From NCBI GenBank assembly GCA_012517325.1, contig JAAYVF010000008.1:62001-126000 (forward strand): 64,000 nucleotides of DNA, read 5' to 3'. The notes under the pieces are model-generated. The model was not told where the DNA came from. It did no database searches and worked only from the letters and a program-made list of their open reading frames with translations. The position numbers and the translations under genes were made by a program. This DNA comes from Myxococcales bacterium. GTDB lineage: Bacteria; Lernaellota; Lernaellaia; Lernaellales; Lernaellaceae. Position 1 is the stretch's first letter. Each line of letters opens with the position of its first letter. Positions 8,704-17,648 of this stretch are shown here, piece after piece.

Positions 8704-9910
8704 AACCGTTTTTCTCGGACTGCTGTTGTTCTGCCTGCTGGCAAGCTTGGGCTGTTCGCGCCCGGAACCGGTCGCGCCGGCGCATTTCACCCTGCTCGTG
8801 CCGTCGTGGTACGCCCCCGATAAACTCCCGGCCCTGCAAACGGCGCTGGCAGCCTGGCCGAACGTCGAGGCCAAGGTGCTGGTCGGCAAGCGCGACGCGA
8901 TTTTTCAAAAGATTCTGCTCGGCGCCAAACGCGGCGACTTCGCCGACGCGGTTCTGGCGCGCAACGAATGGATCGGCCCCCTCGTCGAGGCCGGCGCGCT
9001 CCGACCCCTGCCTCCCGAAGCGGCGGAACTGGTGCGCGGTCAGGCGCTGCCGGCTTTGCTGCCGGCCGTCAGTGACCGGCAAAGTGTCTGGGCCGTGCCT
9101 TTCGACGCCGACGTGATGGTGCTCTGGTACCGGCGTGATCTGGCCGCGGCGGCCGGCGTGACGCCGCCCACGGACCCGGCGCAATGGGATCTGAACCGCC
9201 TGGCGGAAATGGCGCGACGGCTGCAGGGCGAAGCGCGCGGTTTCGCCTTTTCGGCGCAGCGCTACCCCAACGCGGCGCTCGCTTTCCTGCCGTGGTATTT
9301 CGCTCAGGGCGGCGATCTGGCCGACGAATCGGGCCGGCTGCGGCTCGAGGCGCCCCAGGCCGCGGCGGCTCTGGCGTGGCTGCAATCGTTGATCCAGGCC
9401 GGCGCCTGTCCGTCCGGCGTGGCCGGGATGGAACAAAACGACGTCTTCAACGGTCTGGCGGGCGGCGCCTACGCCATGGCCGTGGGCGGCTCGTGGGACC
9501 GGGGCATGCTGGCAAAGCAAAGCGCCTTCGCCGGCCGGATGGCGTCCCTGCCGGTGCCCCGGGCCACGCTCATCGGCGGCTGGTCGCTGGTGTTGCCGGC
9601 GGGCGGCAAGCCCGGATGCCTGCCGTTGCTGACCGCCCTGTTCGCCGCTGCGGTGCAGCGCGACAAACTGACGCAGAGCGGCTGGCTGCCGGTGCGGCAA
9701 GACCTGCTCGACGACCCCTGGTTCGCCGCCTCGCCCGACGGCCCCGCGTTCCGCCAATCCCTGGCGATCGGCCGCGCCCTACCGCTGCACCCGCGCCTCA
9801 ACGCGGCGCTGGACGAAATCGCCACGATGCTGGCCGAGGTGTTTCTCGAAAAGGCGAAGTCCGAGCAGGCCGCCGCGGCGGCGGCGGCGAAAATCGCCGG
9901 GTTGAATTAG
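8693..9910 (+). CDS. Extracellular solute-binding lipoprotein of the ABC transporter
   Basis: A 405-residue binding protein. A TTG start at 8693 overlaps the MalG-like gene by 11 bases. A signal peptide of 20 residues ends at a lipobox (SLGC) with Cys21 as the lipid anchor. The body resembles family 1 (maltose-type) solute-binding proteins: FHFTL-like first strand (FTLLVPSW), a DVMVLWYRRDL segment, and a hinge-rich C-terminal half with the motif GGWSLVLP. It delivers the solute to the permease pair. Placing the binding protein last in the operon is less common than first. The solute is not predictable; no catabolic sugar gene is adjacent. Confidence 0.88.
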   Translation: MRTRTVFLGLLLFCLLASLGCSRPEPVAPAHFTLLVPSWYAPDKLPALQTALAAWPNVEAKVLVGKRDAIFQKILLGAKRGDFADAVLARNEWIGPLVEAGALRPLPPEAAELVRGQALPALLPAVSDRQSVWAVPFDADVMVLWYRRDLAAAAGVTPPTDPAQWDLNRLAEMARRLQGEARGFAFSAQRYPNAALAFLPWYFAQGGDLADESGRLRLEAPQAAAALAWLQSLIQAGACPSGVAGMEQNDVFNGLAGGAYAMAVGGSWDRGMLAKQSAFAGRMASLPVPRATLIGGWSLVLPAGGKPGCLPLLTALFAAAVQRDKLTQSGWLPVRQDLLDDPWFAASPDGPAFRQSLAIGRALPLHPRLNAALDEIATMLAEVFLEKAKSEQAAAAAAAKIAGLN

Positions 9911-9946
9911 CAGGTCGGATTCCGGCCGAGAGTCAAATCGAAAAGA

Positions 9947-10651
9947 TCAGGTGCGCCGCTTCGCGAAAAACGCGTCCCACCAGATCGAGAAGACGCCGAT
10001 ACCGAAAAACAGGCCGTTGAGCGCGCCGCCGAGCATCACCAGAAAAGCCAGCGAGGGATTCCACTTCGTCGCCCACCAACCGCCGACGTCCAGCAACATG
10101 CCGACAAAACCGATGAGCATCGCCGCGATCTTGAATTTCGCGGGCAACGGCGTTTGCAGCAGCAACCAACCTAGCACAAAGCACAACAGGCCGATGCCGA
10201 ACAGGTGCTGGTGCGAAACCATCGCCAGCCGCGCCCAGGACATGCCGGTGTCGGCGGTCGTCGTCGTGGCCACTTCCGCGAACGTGGTCAGCGGCCGGAA
10301 CGAACCGATGCCCGCGGGGTTGTGACAGCCGATGCACTGCGCGTCGAGAATCTCCTTCACCGGCCCGAAGGTATCCTGGGTCGCCCCGCCCTTGATCCAG
10401 GCAAGGATCGTTTGAACCTGGCCGTCGTCTTTCAGGTTGGGCCGCATCGATCCCTGGATTTTCGCCGACAACAGCGTTTTTTCCGGCTCGCCGTGAAAAT
10501 GGAGGACGATGTCGCGCGGGGTCAGCCCGGGTTGGCCGTCGGCCAGATGCATCGCGAAATACAGGTTGGCCAGCGCGGTGAGATACCCCAGGCCGATGAC
10601 CAAGGCGAACAGCGAAGCCAGAATTTTGCGCAAACGAGTCGCTTCGTCCAT
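9947..10651 (-). CDS. Membrane protein with one c-type haem motif
   Basis: A 234-residue inner-membrane protein. One N-terminal helix (about 9-30) is followed by a periplasmic stretch of about 100 residues holding a single haem-binding motif CIGCH (106-110), then three helices (about 143-162, 172-192, 198-222). The haem motif sits in CIGCHNPAGIGSFRPL, a context seen in putative periplasmic cytochrome domains. It is monocistronic and convergent with the ABC operon. It probably carries electrons or senses redox state at the membrane; partner enzymes are not adjacent. I do not recognise a named family. Confidence 0.75.
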   Translation of the reverse strand: MDEATRLRKILASLFALVIGLGYLTALANLYFAMHLADGQPGLTPRDIVLHFHGEPEKTLLSAKIQGSMRPNLKDDGQVQTILAWIKGGATQDTFGPVKEILDAQCIGCHNPAGIGSFRPLTTFAEVATTTTADTGMSWARLAMVSHQHLFGIGLLCFVLGWLLLQTPLPAKFKIAAMLIGFVGMLLDVGGWWATKWNPSLAFLVMLGGALNGLFFGIGVFSIWWDAFFAKRRT

Positions 10652-10738
10652 GGGCCGGTCCCTTTGATGGTTGGCAGGTGATTCTGCTTCCCTTGAAAAC
10701 TAAACACGGTCGCCGAACGGGTCAACAAGAACGGCCGT

Positions 10739-12046
10739 TTATTCGCCGCCGCGGTACAGCGGCAATCCCGACCAATCCGCCAACCAAGCCAGCGGGCGCG
10801 CGACGCGGCCGTAGCCGATCATCCAGTGGTGGCCCAACGCGTGCCGCGCGACGAATTCGAGAAACGCGCGGCCGCCGCCCGGCAGGCGGACCCGCACCGG
10901 GTTGCCGGGAAATTCCAGATCCGTCGCCACCGCCTCGCCTTCGATCACGCCCATCCGGTACGTGCCGGCGCGGCCGACGAGGTTGACCAGCGTCACCGGT
11001 CCCGGTTTGCCTGGAAACAAGACGCACACTCCCTCATCGGCCAGGCGCACCGGCGCCAAGGTCACCTGTCGCGGATCGGCGGCGAGGCTCGGGTGGCCCG
11101 CGCCACAGTGCGAGAACAGCGCCGTGCCCGCCGCGTCGTCAACGTCCAGCAGATCCGTGTTGTGGGTCGGGCCGCCGGTCAGGCAATGCATCATGACCTG
11201 GGCCACCGCGCCGTTGACGTCGCCCTCGCAGGCGACGACGAAATCCTCGGCGGCCAGCCGCGCGGCCGCCAGGCAGAAGCGCCCCATGTAGTCGGGATAG
11301 CAATCCACCGCTACCGCGCCCAACCGATGCCGGACGCGCCACTCGTTCAGCGCCAGCAGCACTTTCGCGGCCTGACGGCCGGCCGCGGGCGTCGCCTGGT
11401 TTTTCATCCCGGCTTGCGCCGCCGTCCAACCGGCCTCGGCGGCGGCGTCGGTGATCGCCTCGACGGCGGCGGCGAACCGGCGCGCCGACAGCGGCACGAC
11501 TTCCGGGCCGAGCCGGCGGCGCAGTTCCAGTTCGTCGACCGCGATTTCGGTCATGCCGAAATTGCGGTGGCCGAGCAGGCCGACGCGAAGGTTTTGCAGG
11601 CGCGAGCGCAGGCCGGCGGCCCGGGCGAATTCGGCGATGAGCCGGCGAACCTCGGGGTCGTCCGGTTCGCCCAGGCAGAAGACGAACGGCATTCCCAATT
11701 CGGCGAGCACCTGGTCGAGTTGCTGCGTGCCGCAGAGCGAGCCCGTGTGGACCCCGCGCCGCGCCCAAGTCAACACCGGCACCCCCAAGCGTTTGACGAG
11801 CCGCACGGCCAAAAAGTCATCGCTCCAGGTGGCCGTCAGAATCACCAACCCGTCCAAACGGGCTGCATAAAATCGTTCGAATGCCTCGTCCGCCGCGTCG
11901 ATTTCCGTGACGACCGCCGGATGAACCACCCATTCCTCGCCCGCTCCGGCCAGAGCCGCGGTGATTTCCCGCAACAGCCCCGCCGCCTCGGCGAAGCCCA
12001 CCTCATTCGGGTGCGCGACGGCCGCCAGTCCGATCCGTGGTTTCAT
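10739..12046 (-). CDS. L-fucose/L-arabinose isomerase-like protein
   Basis: A protein of about 435 residues starting MKPRIGLAAVAHPNE. Fold and motifs match the FucI/AraA-like superfamily: an N-terminal domain with GLVILTATWSDDF, and in the second half a probable metal-binding set with Glu in ACEGDVNGA, Asp in LLDVDDA and a C-terminal His pair in ALGHHWMIGYG. Such enzymes isomerise aldoses and ketoses with Mn2+. It is shorter than E. coli FucI (591 residues), like the many uncharacterised members. Two in-frame ATGs (12049 and 12046) follow a GGAGCGGAGG site. The ATG/TGA overlap with the upstream kinase gene suggests a two-gene sugar or sugar-acid pathway. Substrate unknown. Confidence 0.83.
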   Translation of the reverse strand: MKPRIGLAAVAHPNEVGFAEAAGLLREITAALAGAGEEWVVHPAVVTEIDAADEAFERFYAARLDGLVILTATWSDDFLAVRLVKRLGVPVLTWARRGVHTGSLCGTQQLDQVLAELGMPFVFCLGEPDDPEVRRLIAEFARAAGLRSRLQNLRVGLLGHRNFGMTEIAVDELELRRRLGPEVVPLSARRFAAAVEAITDAAAEAGWTAAQAGMKNQATPAAGRQAAKVLLALNEWRVRHRLGAVAVDCYPDYMGRFCLAAARLAAEDFVVACEGDVNGAVAQVMMHCLTGGPTHNTDLLDVDDAAGTALFSHCGAGHPSLAADPRQVTLAPVRLADEGVCVLFPGKPGPVTLVNLVGRAGTYRMGVIEGEAVATDLEFPGNPVRVRLPGGGRAFLEFVARHALGHHWMIGYGRVARPLAWLADWSGLPLYRGGE

Positions 12047-13041
12047 CATGCCTCCGCTCCGTTCGCCGGCCCGTCCGCCGCCGCATCCGGGACGGCGCGC
12101 GGGCATTCCACGAGCCGCCAGGGCTGCTGATCCTCGCCGATTTCAATCAAAAAATCCGTCAGGCCGAACCGGCAATTCCCCAGCACCTGCCGGCCGTGCA
12201 CGGCGGTCAATAACAGGTAGGGTTTGACGAAATCGGCCGTTTCCTCGTCGCTCATGCCCTGTCCGGCGGCGCGGCGCAATTCGCGCTCCTGCGCGGTGCG
12301 CCATTCGCGAATCTTGGCCAGCGAGGGAATCCGCAGCACGACCAGCACATCGAGCCGGTTCCACACCGATTCGTACGCGCCGAGCGCTTCGTTCAACGCC
12401 CGGCCGTACCGCCCGTCGGGATCGTTCTCCCGCTCCCAGGCCATGACCTCCGGCTGCGTACTCTTCAGGCGGTCGAGCAGATCGGCCGGCAAGACCGGCG
12501 CGCCAACCAGCCAGCCTTCCAGCAGAATCACCGCCGGCCGGCCGTGAAAAACGGGCCAGCGCTCGGGCGGCAGGCGATCGCCTTTGCCGTCGTGCAGCGA
12601 TTTGTCGAATTGCGGCAACCGCGTCGAATCCGTCGCCGTGGCCGTCGACAGGGTGTCGAGCACCCGGTGCGCCAGCGCGAGGTCGTGCGTGCCGGGGTTG
12701 CCGCGCGAAACCCGATAGTAGGGGTTGTCGGGATGGCCGGCTTGCAACGCCTGCCGCTCCGGCCACGGCAGATAAAAATCGTCGATGGAAAGCGCGACCG
12801 CGGCCAGACCCAATTCGCCGAGCAGAAAACGCAGCAGCGCCGCGCCGGTGGTTTTGCCGGAGCCTTGCGGCCCGTTGAGGCCGACCAACAGCGGCGCATC
12901 GCGGCCCGCGCAGCGCGCGGCGATTTTATTGGCCAGCGGCCAGTAGACACGCGCGGCGGCCGGCGCCAGATTTTCGTCGAGACGCAATTCCAGGCGTTGA
13001 AAAGCGGCCAGGCGCCGGAGCCAGGGGAAATCGCCGGTCAT
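12046..13041 (-). CDS. D-glycerate 3-kinase-like P-loop kinase
   Basis: A 331-residue kinase starting MTGDFPWLRR; a GGGGA site lies 7 bases before the ATG. The Walker A motif GPQGSGKTT is near residue 60 and the family motif SIDDFYLP follows about 40 residues later, as in plant-type D-glycerate 3-kinase (GLYK) and yeast YGR205W-like proteins. The family phosphorylates D-glycerate with ATP in the cytoplasm; a related hydroxy acid or pantothenate-like substrate cannot be excluded. It overlaps the isomerase gene that follows. The frame stays open far upstream but that part is opposite-frame reading of alaS. Confidence 0.85.
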   Translation of the reverse strand: MTGDFPWLRRLAAFQRLELRLDENLAPAAARVYWPLANKIAARCAGRDAPLLVGLNGPQGSGKTTGAALLRFLLGELGLAAVALSIDDFYLPWPERQALQAGHPDNPYYRVSRGNPGTHDLALAHRVLDTLSTATATDSTRLPQFDKSLHDGKGDRLPPERWPVFHGRPAVILLEGWLVGAPVLPADLLDRLKSTQPEVMAWERENDPDGRYGRALNEALGAYESVWNRLDVLVVLRIPSLAKIREWRTAQERELRRAAGQGMSDEETADFVKPYLLLTAVHGRQVLGNCRFGLTDFLIEIGEDQQPWRLVECPRAVPDAAADGPANGAEA

Positions 13042-13190
13042 CGCGTTTCCCCGCCGGGCGGAAGCTTTATACCGGTTGATGAGGACGAAAAGACGCGGAG
13101 CGTCGACCACCGGCGAGTCCGTTTCTCGAATCGCAACATGGTCCACCCCGCCCGGAGGCCGAACGGCCGCCGAAAAACGATCGCCGCCGG

Positions 13191-15800
13191 CTACATGGCG
13201 CGAATCGCGGCCAGCGCCGCCGCCAGGGCCTCGTCGAGCTTGCCGGCATCGGACCCGCCGGCCTGCGCCATGTCGGGTTTGCCGCCGCCGCCCCCGCCGA
13301 CCGCCTGAGCCGCCGGTTGGATGATCTTCCCGGCGTGGAAACGGTTGGTCAGGTCGGGTGTCACCATGGCGATGAGCAGGGCCTTCCCGCCGGCGTTGGC
13401 CGCCAGGAAGAGCACGCCCGAGCCGAGCTTGTCGCGCAGCGTCGCGGCGAAATTGCGCAGTTCCTTGGGATCTTCCAGGGCGATGATGTCGGCCAGCACC
13501 TTGACCCCGCCGATCTCCTGTACCTTTTCGAGGATGCCCTGCCCGGCCTGACCGGCCAGTTGGGCTTTGAGCTTTTCGATTTCCTTTTCGGCCGCCTTGT
13601 ACTGGGCCAGCAGCTTTTCGGTCCGCTCCACCAGTTCGGCGGGCGCGGCCTTGAGCAATTCCGCGGCGGTCCGCAGGCGTTCGTCGAGGGTCTGGAAATG
13701 GGCCACGGCGGCGTCGCCGGTCAGGGCCTCGATGCGCCGCACGCCGGCGGCCACCGAACCCTCGGCGACGATGACGAACGAGCCGATCTGGCCGGTGCGC
13801 TGCAAATGGGTGCCGCCGCACAGCTCCAGGCTTTCGCCGTCACCGATTTCGATGACGCGCACCGTTTTGTCGTACTTTTCGCCGAACAGGGCCATCGCGC
13901 CGGCCTTGACCGCCGCGTCGTAGTCGCGCTGGGTGGCGGACACCGGTTCGTCGGCCATGATCATTTCGTTGACGCGGGTTTCGACGGCCAGCAGTTCCTC
14001 CTGCTTCATCGCCGCGTAATGGGTGAAGTCGAAGCGCAGGCGCTCGGGGGCGACGAGCGAACCGGCCTGCTTGGCGTCGGGGCCGAGCACCTCGTGCAGC
14101 GCCTTGTGCAGCAGGTGGGTCGCGGTGTGGTTGCGCTGGATGCGCAGGCGGCGGACCGGGTCGATCGCCAGGGTCACGCGCCGGCCGACGGCCACCTCGC
14201 CCTTACGGACGCGCACCAGGTGGGCCACCAGCCCGCCGACGTGCCGCGCGTCGGTCACGTCGGCCAGGGCGTCGCCGCTGAGCACTTTTCCCTGGTCGCC
14301 GAGCTGGCCGCCCATTTCGGCGTAAAACGGCGTGAGGTCGGCGTACAATTCGCCCGCCTCGCCGGCCGCCAGGTGGTCGACCGCCGCGCCGTCGCGCACC
14401 AGGCCGATGATTTCGGCTTCGGCCTTGAGGTTGTCGTAACCGACGAATTCCGTCGTGAAACCCTTCCCGAGCAGTTCGCGTTGGCCAGCCGACAGCGCCG
14501 CGGCGCCCGAGCCTTCCCACGCGGCGCGGCTCTGATTACGCTGCCGTTCCATCGCCTGGTCGAAACTCGCCTTGTCGACCGTAACGCCGCGGTCGCGGCA
14601 AATGTCTTCGGTCAGATCGAGCGGGAAGCCGTAGGTATCGTACAGTTTGAACGCCAGCGCGCCGTCGAGCACGCCCTGGGTGCGGGCCAGTTCGGCGTTG
14701 AGCATTTTCAGGCCGGTTTCCAGCGTCCGCAGGAAACGTTCCTCCTCGTTCTTGACGACCTTGGCGATGTACGAGGCGCGGTCCTGCAATTCGGGATAGG
14801 CGCCCTTCATCGTGGAAATCACCGCGCCGCCGACCTGATACAGGAACGGGTCCTTCAGGCCGAGCAGCACGCCGTGACGGGCCGCCCGCCGCATGATCCG
14901 CCGCAGCACGTAGCCGCGGCCTTCGTTGGACGGCAGCACGCCGTCGGCGATCAGAAAGACGATCGCGCGGATGTGGTCGGCGACGACCCGCATGCTGACG
15001 GTCGTATCCGGATCGGCCAGGTACTCGTGGCCCGAGAGGCGGGTGGTCTCGCGATGAATCGCCGTGAACAGGTCGGAATCGTAGTTGGTCTTGCAGCCCT
15101 GCAGCACGGCGGTGATCCGTTCGAGGCCGGCGCCGGTGTCGATCGACGGGCGCGGCAGCGGCGTGAGCTTGCCGGTTTCGTCGCGGTTGTATTGCATGAA
15201 GACGAGGTTCCACAGTTCGAGGAAGCGATCGCCCTCGCCGTCGATGGTGCCCTCGAAGTCGGGGCCTTGATCGTAAATGATTTCGCTGCACGGGCCGCAG
15301 GGGCCGGTGTCGCCCATCGACCAGAAGTTTTCTTTCTCGCCGAAGCGCACGATCCGCTCGGGCGGCACGCCGACCTGGGTGCGCCAGATTTCGGCGGCTT
15401 CGTCGTCGGTTTCGAAAACGCTGGCGTACAGTTTATCCGGGTTGAGCTTGTAGACCTGGGTCAACAGTTCCCAGGCGAAGCGGATCGCGTCTGGTTTGAA
15501 ATAGTCGCCGAAGCTGAAATTGCCGAGCATTTCGAAAAACGTATGGTGGCGGGCGGTGCGGCCGACATTTTCAAAATCGTTGTGTTTTCCCGACACCCGC
15601 AGGCATTTCTGGCTGGTGGTGGCGCGGCGCGTGCCGATGTCCTGTTCGCCCAGGAAAACGCTCTTGAATTGGACCATCCCCGCGTTGGTGAACAACAAGG
15701 ACGGATCCTTTTGCGGCACCAGGGGCGAACTGGGCAACACGCGGTGTTGCTGTTTAGCAAAATAATCGAGAAATGCCTTGCGGACTTCATTGCCGGTCAT
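13191..15800 (-). CDS. alaS: Alanyl-tRNA synthetase
   Basis: An 869-residue AlaRS, close to the usual 875. It charges tRNA-Ala. Order: class II catalytic domain (about 1-240), tRNA-recognition domain (about 240-450), editing domain with the zinc set HTATHLLH and CGGTHLQ (about 560-680), coiled coil (about 720-760) and C-terminal DHHA1-type domain ending in a glycine-rich VGGGGGGKPDMAQAGG loop. The start MTGNEVRKAF at 15800 follows a GGAG site and begins where AlaRS homology begins; 14 more in-frame residues upstream are not needed. It lies 149 bases upstream of the glycerate-kinase-like gene on the same strand. Confidence 0.98.
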   Translation of the reverse strand: MTGNEVRKAFLDYFAKQQHRVLPSSPLVPQKDPSLLFTNAGMVQFKSVFLGEQDIGTRRATTSQKCLRVSGKHNDFENVGRTARHHTFFEMLGNFSFGDYFKPDAIRFAWELLTQVYKLNPDKLYASVFETDDEAAEIWRTQVGVPPERIVRFGEKENFWSMGDTGPCGPCSEIIYDQGPDFEGTIDGEGDRFLELWNLVFMQYNRDETGKLTPLPRPSIDTGAGLERITAVLQGCKTNYDSDLFTAIHRETTRLSGHEYLADPDTTVSMRVVADHIRAIVFLIADGVLPSNEGRGYVLRRIMRRAARHGVLLGLKDPFLYQVGGAVISTMKGAYPELQDRASYIAKVVKNEEERFLRTLETGLKMLNAELARTQGVLDGALAFKLYDTYGFPLDLTEDICRDRGVTVDKASFDQAMERQRNQSRAAWEGSGAAALSAGQRELLGKGFTTEFVGYDNLKAEAEIIGLVRDGAAVDHLAAGEAGELYADLTPFYAEMGGQLGDQGKVLSGDALADVTDARHVGGLVAHLVRVRKGEVAVGRRVTLAIDPVRRLRIQRNHTATHLLHKALHEVLGPDAKQAGSLVAPERLRFDFTHYAAMKQEELLAVETRVNEMIMADEPVSATQRDYDAAVKAGAMALFGEKYDKTVRVIEIGDGESLELCGGTHLQRTGQIGSFVIVAEGSVAAGVRRIEALTGDAAVAHFQTLDERLRTAAELLKAAPAELVERTEKLLAQYKAAEKEIEKLKAQLAGQAGQGILEKVQEIGGVKVLADIIALEDPKELRNFAATLRDKLGSGVLFLAANAGGKALLIAMVTPDLTNRFHAGKIIQPAAQAVGGGGGGKPDMAQAGGSDAGKLDEALAAALAAIRAM

Positions 15801-15964
15801 GATTGTTTCTCCACACGCTGTCGCTTCATGCTTCGCGGGCACAAAACGTATCTTTCCCCGCCGGACCTGTCAACCTGGAAGGAATAAGGACGGCGCTTGG
15901 TTGTCATTTCGGCCGAACGGAGAGATCGCTTTCTTTTTTCTGGTAACAGGTTTTTCGGCCCGCC

Positions 15965-16002
15965 CAAAAAAACAGCCCCGCGAGCCGGGCTCGCGGGGCT
16001 GT
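15965..16002 (-). terminator. Rho-independent terminator of the first porin gene
   Basis: A perfect 13-bp stem (ACAGCCCCGCGAG / CTCGCGGGGCTGT) with a 5-base loop is followed on the minus strand by a run of about seven T. It lies 22 bases past the porin stop codon. Confidence 0.9.
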
Positions 16003-16024
16003 CGACGAAACGAGATTCAGACGT

Positions 16025-17248
16025 CTAGAACATGACCTGCGCTTGCAATTTGAGTTGGTCGTTGGCGATGCCGGTCTGATCGTCATCACCCTTCTTGGTC
16101 AGGACTTTTTCCCATTCTTCGCCGCGATAGATGTAGTTGAGGGACAACATCGCGTTGTAACCCTTGATGTAGTAGTTGACGCCGCCGACGATGTCGGTCA
16201 ACGCGTCTTGCTCGCTGGCCGGGTGCTTCTCTTTGTCGTTCAGGGTGTCGGGATCCAGGTAGTCGTAGCGGGCCACGATTTCAACCGGAACCTCGAACAC
16301 CGGCCCGAAATTGTAGCCGGCCATCAAGTAATAGGACATGGTGGTCAGTTCGTAGGTGTCGTCCGCGCGGTCGTCTTCGAAGTTCGTCGCCGGATCCTTG
16401 CTGTCCCACGCGTAGGTGCCGTAGAACAATTCGCCGATCAGGGTCAGGCCGAAAGGAGCCAGGTAATCGACGCCGCCGTTCAGGAACATGACCGACACAT
16501 TGTGGTTGGTCAATTCGCCGTCTTTGACTTCATTCGCATCGAGCGGAGTGCCGTACCACAGGTTGGCGCGGATGTTCAGGCCTTCCACCGGCGGTTTGCC
16601 GATCAAGCCGAAGTGAATGTCCTTGCCCGTATTCTGATCCAGGTAGTCGACGTTGCCGACCGGGTCGGTGCCGCCCGGAGCAATCAACGCCGGAGTATAC
16701 TGCCGGCCATTGTACACGCCGAGGTTCGCGGCCAGGTACTTGGTATCCAGGTTGAGGTTCAAACCGGTCTGCCGTTGACGGCCGAAGATGTTGCGGTTCA
16801 TGAGCGGCATTTCGATGGTCTTGAACGTGCCGCTGTTGATGGTGCCGTGATAGGTCATATCCGGCTTAATGCGGCCGACGTAAATGCCGGTGTACGGAAT
16901 GTAGAGGAAGCCCAACTTCAGGTCCAACAGGCTGACCGAACCGGCGGTGGTGTCGGCGGTCATGGTGGCCAAATAGGTGACGTGCTTGTCGACCACCCAA
17001 CCGTTCACGCCCAGTTGGAAATAGTTGACCGTGAATTCCATATCCTTGCCATTGTCCATGGCCTGCGGATTGCCGTCCTTGTCGGCACCGAGGGTCTCAT
17101 CGCCGACGTAGTAATTGAAGCCGGCCTTGAAGAGTCCATTCAAGGTGGCGCTGCCGAAACCGGCGTTCACCGATTGCTGTTCGGCGGCCAGCGCGAAGCC
17201 AGCAGTCAACAGCAAAACGGTTAACGAAATGACCAACATTCTCTTCAT
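16025..17248 (-). CDS. OprO/OprP-like outer-membrane porin, copy 1
   Basis: A 407-residue precursor. A 21-residue signal peptide ends ALA, followed by alternating amphipathic strands and a C-terminal Phe (LQAQVMF), the usual outer-membrane beta-barrel signature. The pattern around YVGRIKPDMTYHG, FGRQRQTGLNL and GVYNGRQY resembles the phosphate-selective porin O/P family. The start has a textbook AAGGAGGT site 8 bases upstream; the longer reading from 17413 is rejected. A second, clearly homologous porin gene lies directly upstream on the same strand, separated by 400 bases that contain a promoter. Selectivity (phosphate, pyrophosphate or other anion) cannot be deduced. Confidence 0.88.
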   Translation of the reverse strand: MKRMLVISLTVLLLTAGFALAAEQQSVNAGFGSATLNGLFKAGFNYYVGDETLGADKDGNPQAMDNGKDMEFTVNYFQLGVNGWVVDKHVTYLATMTADTTAGSVSLLDLKLGFLYIPYTGIYVGRIKPDMTYHGTINSGTFKTIEMPLMNRNIFGRQRQTGLNLNLDTKYLAANLGVYNGRQYTPALIAPGGTDPVGNVDYLDQNTGKDIHFGLIGKPPVEGLNIRANLWYGTPLDANEVKDGELTNHNVSVMFLNGGVDYLAPFGLTLIGELFYGTYAWDSKDPATNFEDDRADDTYELTTMSYYLMAGYNFGPVFEVPVEIVARYDYLDPDTLNDKEKHPASEQDALTDIVGGVNYYIKGYNAMLSLNYIYRGEEWEKVLTKKGDDDQTGIANDQLKLQAQVMF

Positions 17249-17445
17249 TCTACGACCTCCTTTTGATGAGATATGGTGATTGTCTTGCATTGGATTCCCT
17301 GCTTTAGCCAACCTTTTCAGTCCGCGGAATTCGCACCACGAAATCGGCGGACGGTTGTCATCGAACTCATCGTTCCCGATTTTCCGACCATTCCGATCTG
17401 AAAACTCGGTCATTGCACCACGTCCAAATTTTCAAAGATTGAGCT

Positions 17446-17459
17446 AATAAGCGATTATT
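17446..17459. promoter_or_regulatory. Palindromic operator candidate upstream of porin copy 1
   Basis: AATAA-GCGA-TTATT is a perfect inverted repeat, 198 bases upstream of the porin start. The AATAAGCGAT core recurs twice upstream of the second porin (18999-19011 inverted, 19118-19128 direct). A shared regulator is inferred. Confidence 0.4.
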
Positions 17460-17499
17460 GTTCCGCACTTGTTAATTGGTTTCACTGAATAATGGGCTA

Positions 17500-17528
17500 T
17501 CAATAACGCGCCGGATTCTACTTGTCAA
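17500..17528 (-). promoter_or_regulatory. Sigma-70-type promoter candidate for porin copy 1
   Basis: On the minus strand a perfect -35 TTGACA is followed after 17 bases by TATTGA. It would give a leader of roughly 245 bases before the porin start codon. Confidence 0.4.
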
Positions 17529-17648
17529 CCAATTTCAACAAGCGCCCAGCCAGCCTATTTTCTTGTCAATGAGCCTAAATTACCTTGTTTTTCAAATGTT
17601 TTTCGCCGTTATTGGCACCGGGTGAAAAACCTGTTTGAATTTCTCCCG

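Larger units (their letters stand above)
17249..17648. other. 400-base spacer between the two porin genes
   Basis: No gene is seen. The spacer is AT-richer than its surroundings and holds a minus-strand promoter candidate (17500-17528) and a perfect palindromic motif (17446-17459), both upstream of porin copy 1. Nothing recognisable as a strong terminator for porin copy 2 was found, only a weak inverted repeat around 17595-17640. Confidence 0.6.

Noticed and set aside
12046-13821. 591-codon reading of the glycerate kinase gene
   Set aside because: The first 260 codons lie in the wrong frame of alaS; homology and ribosome site support a start at 13041.
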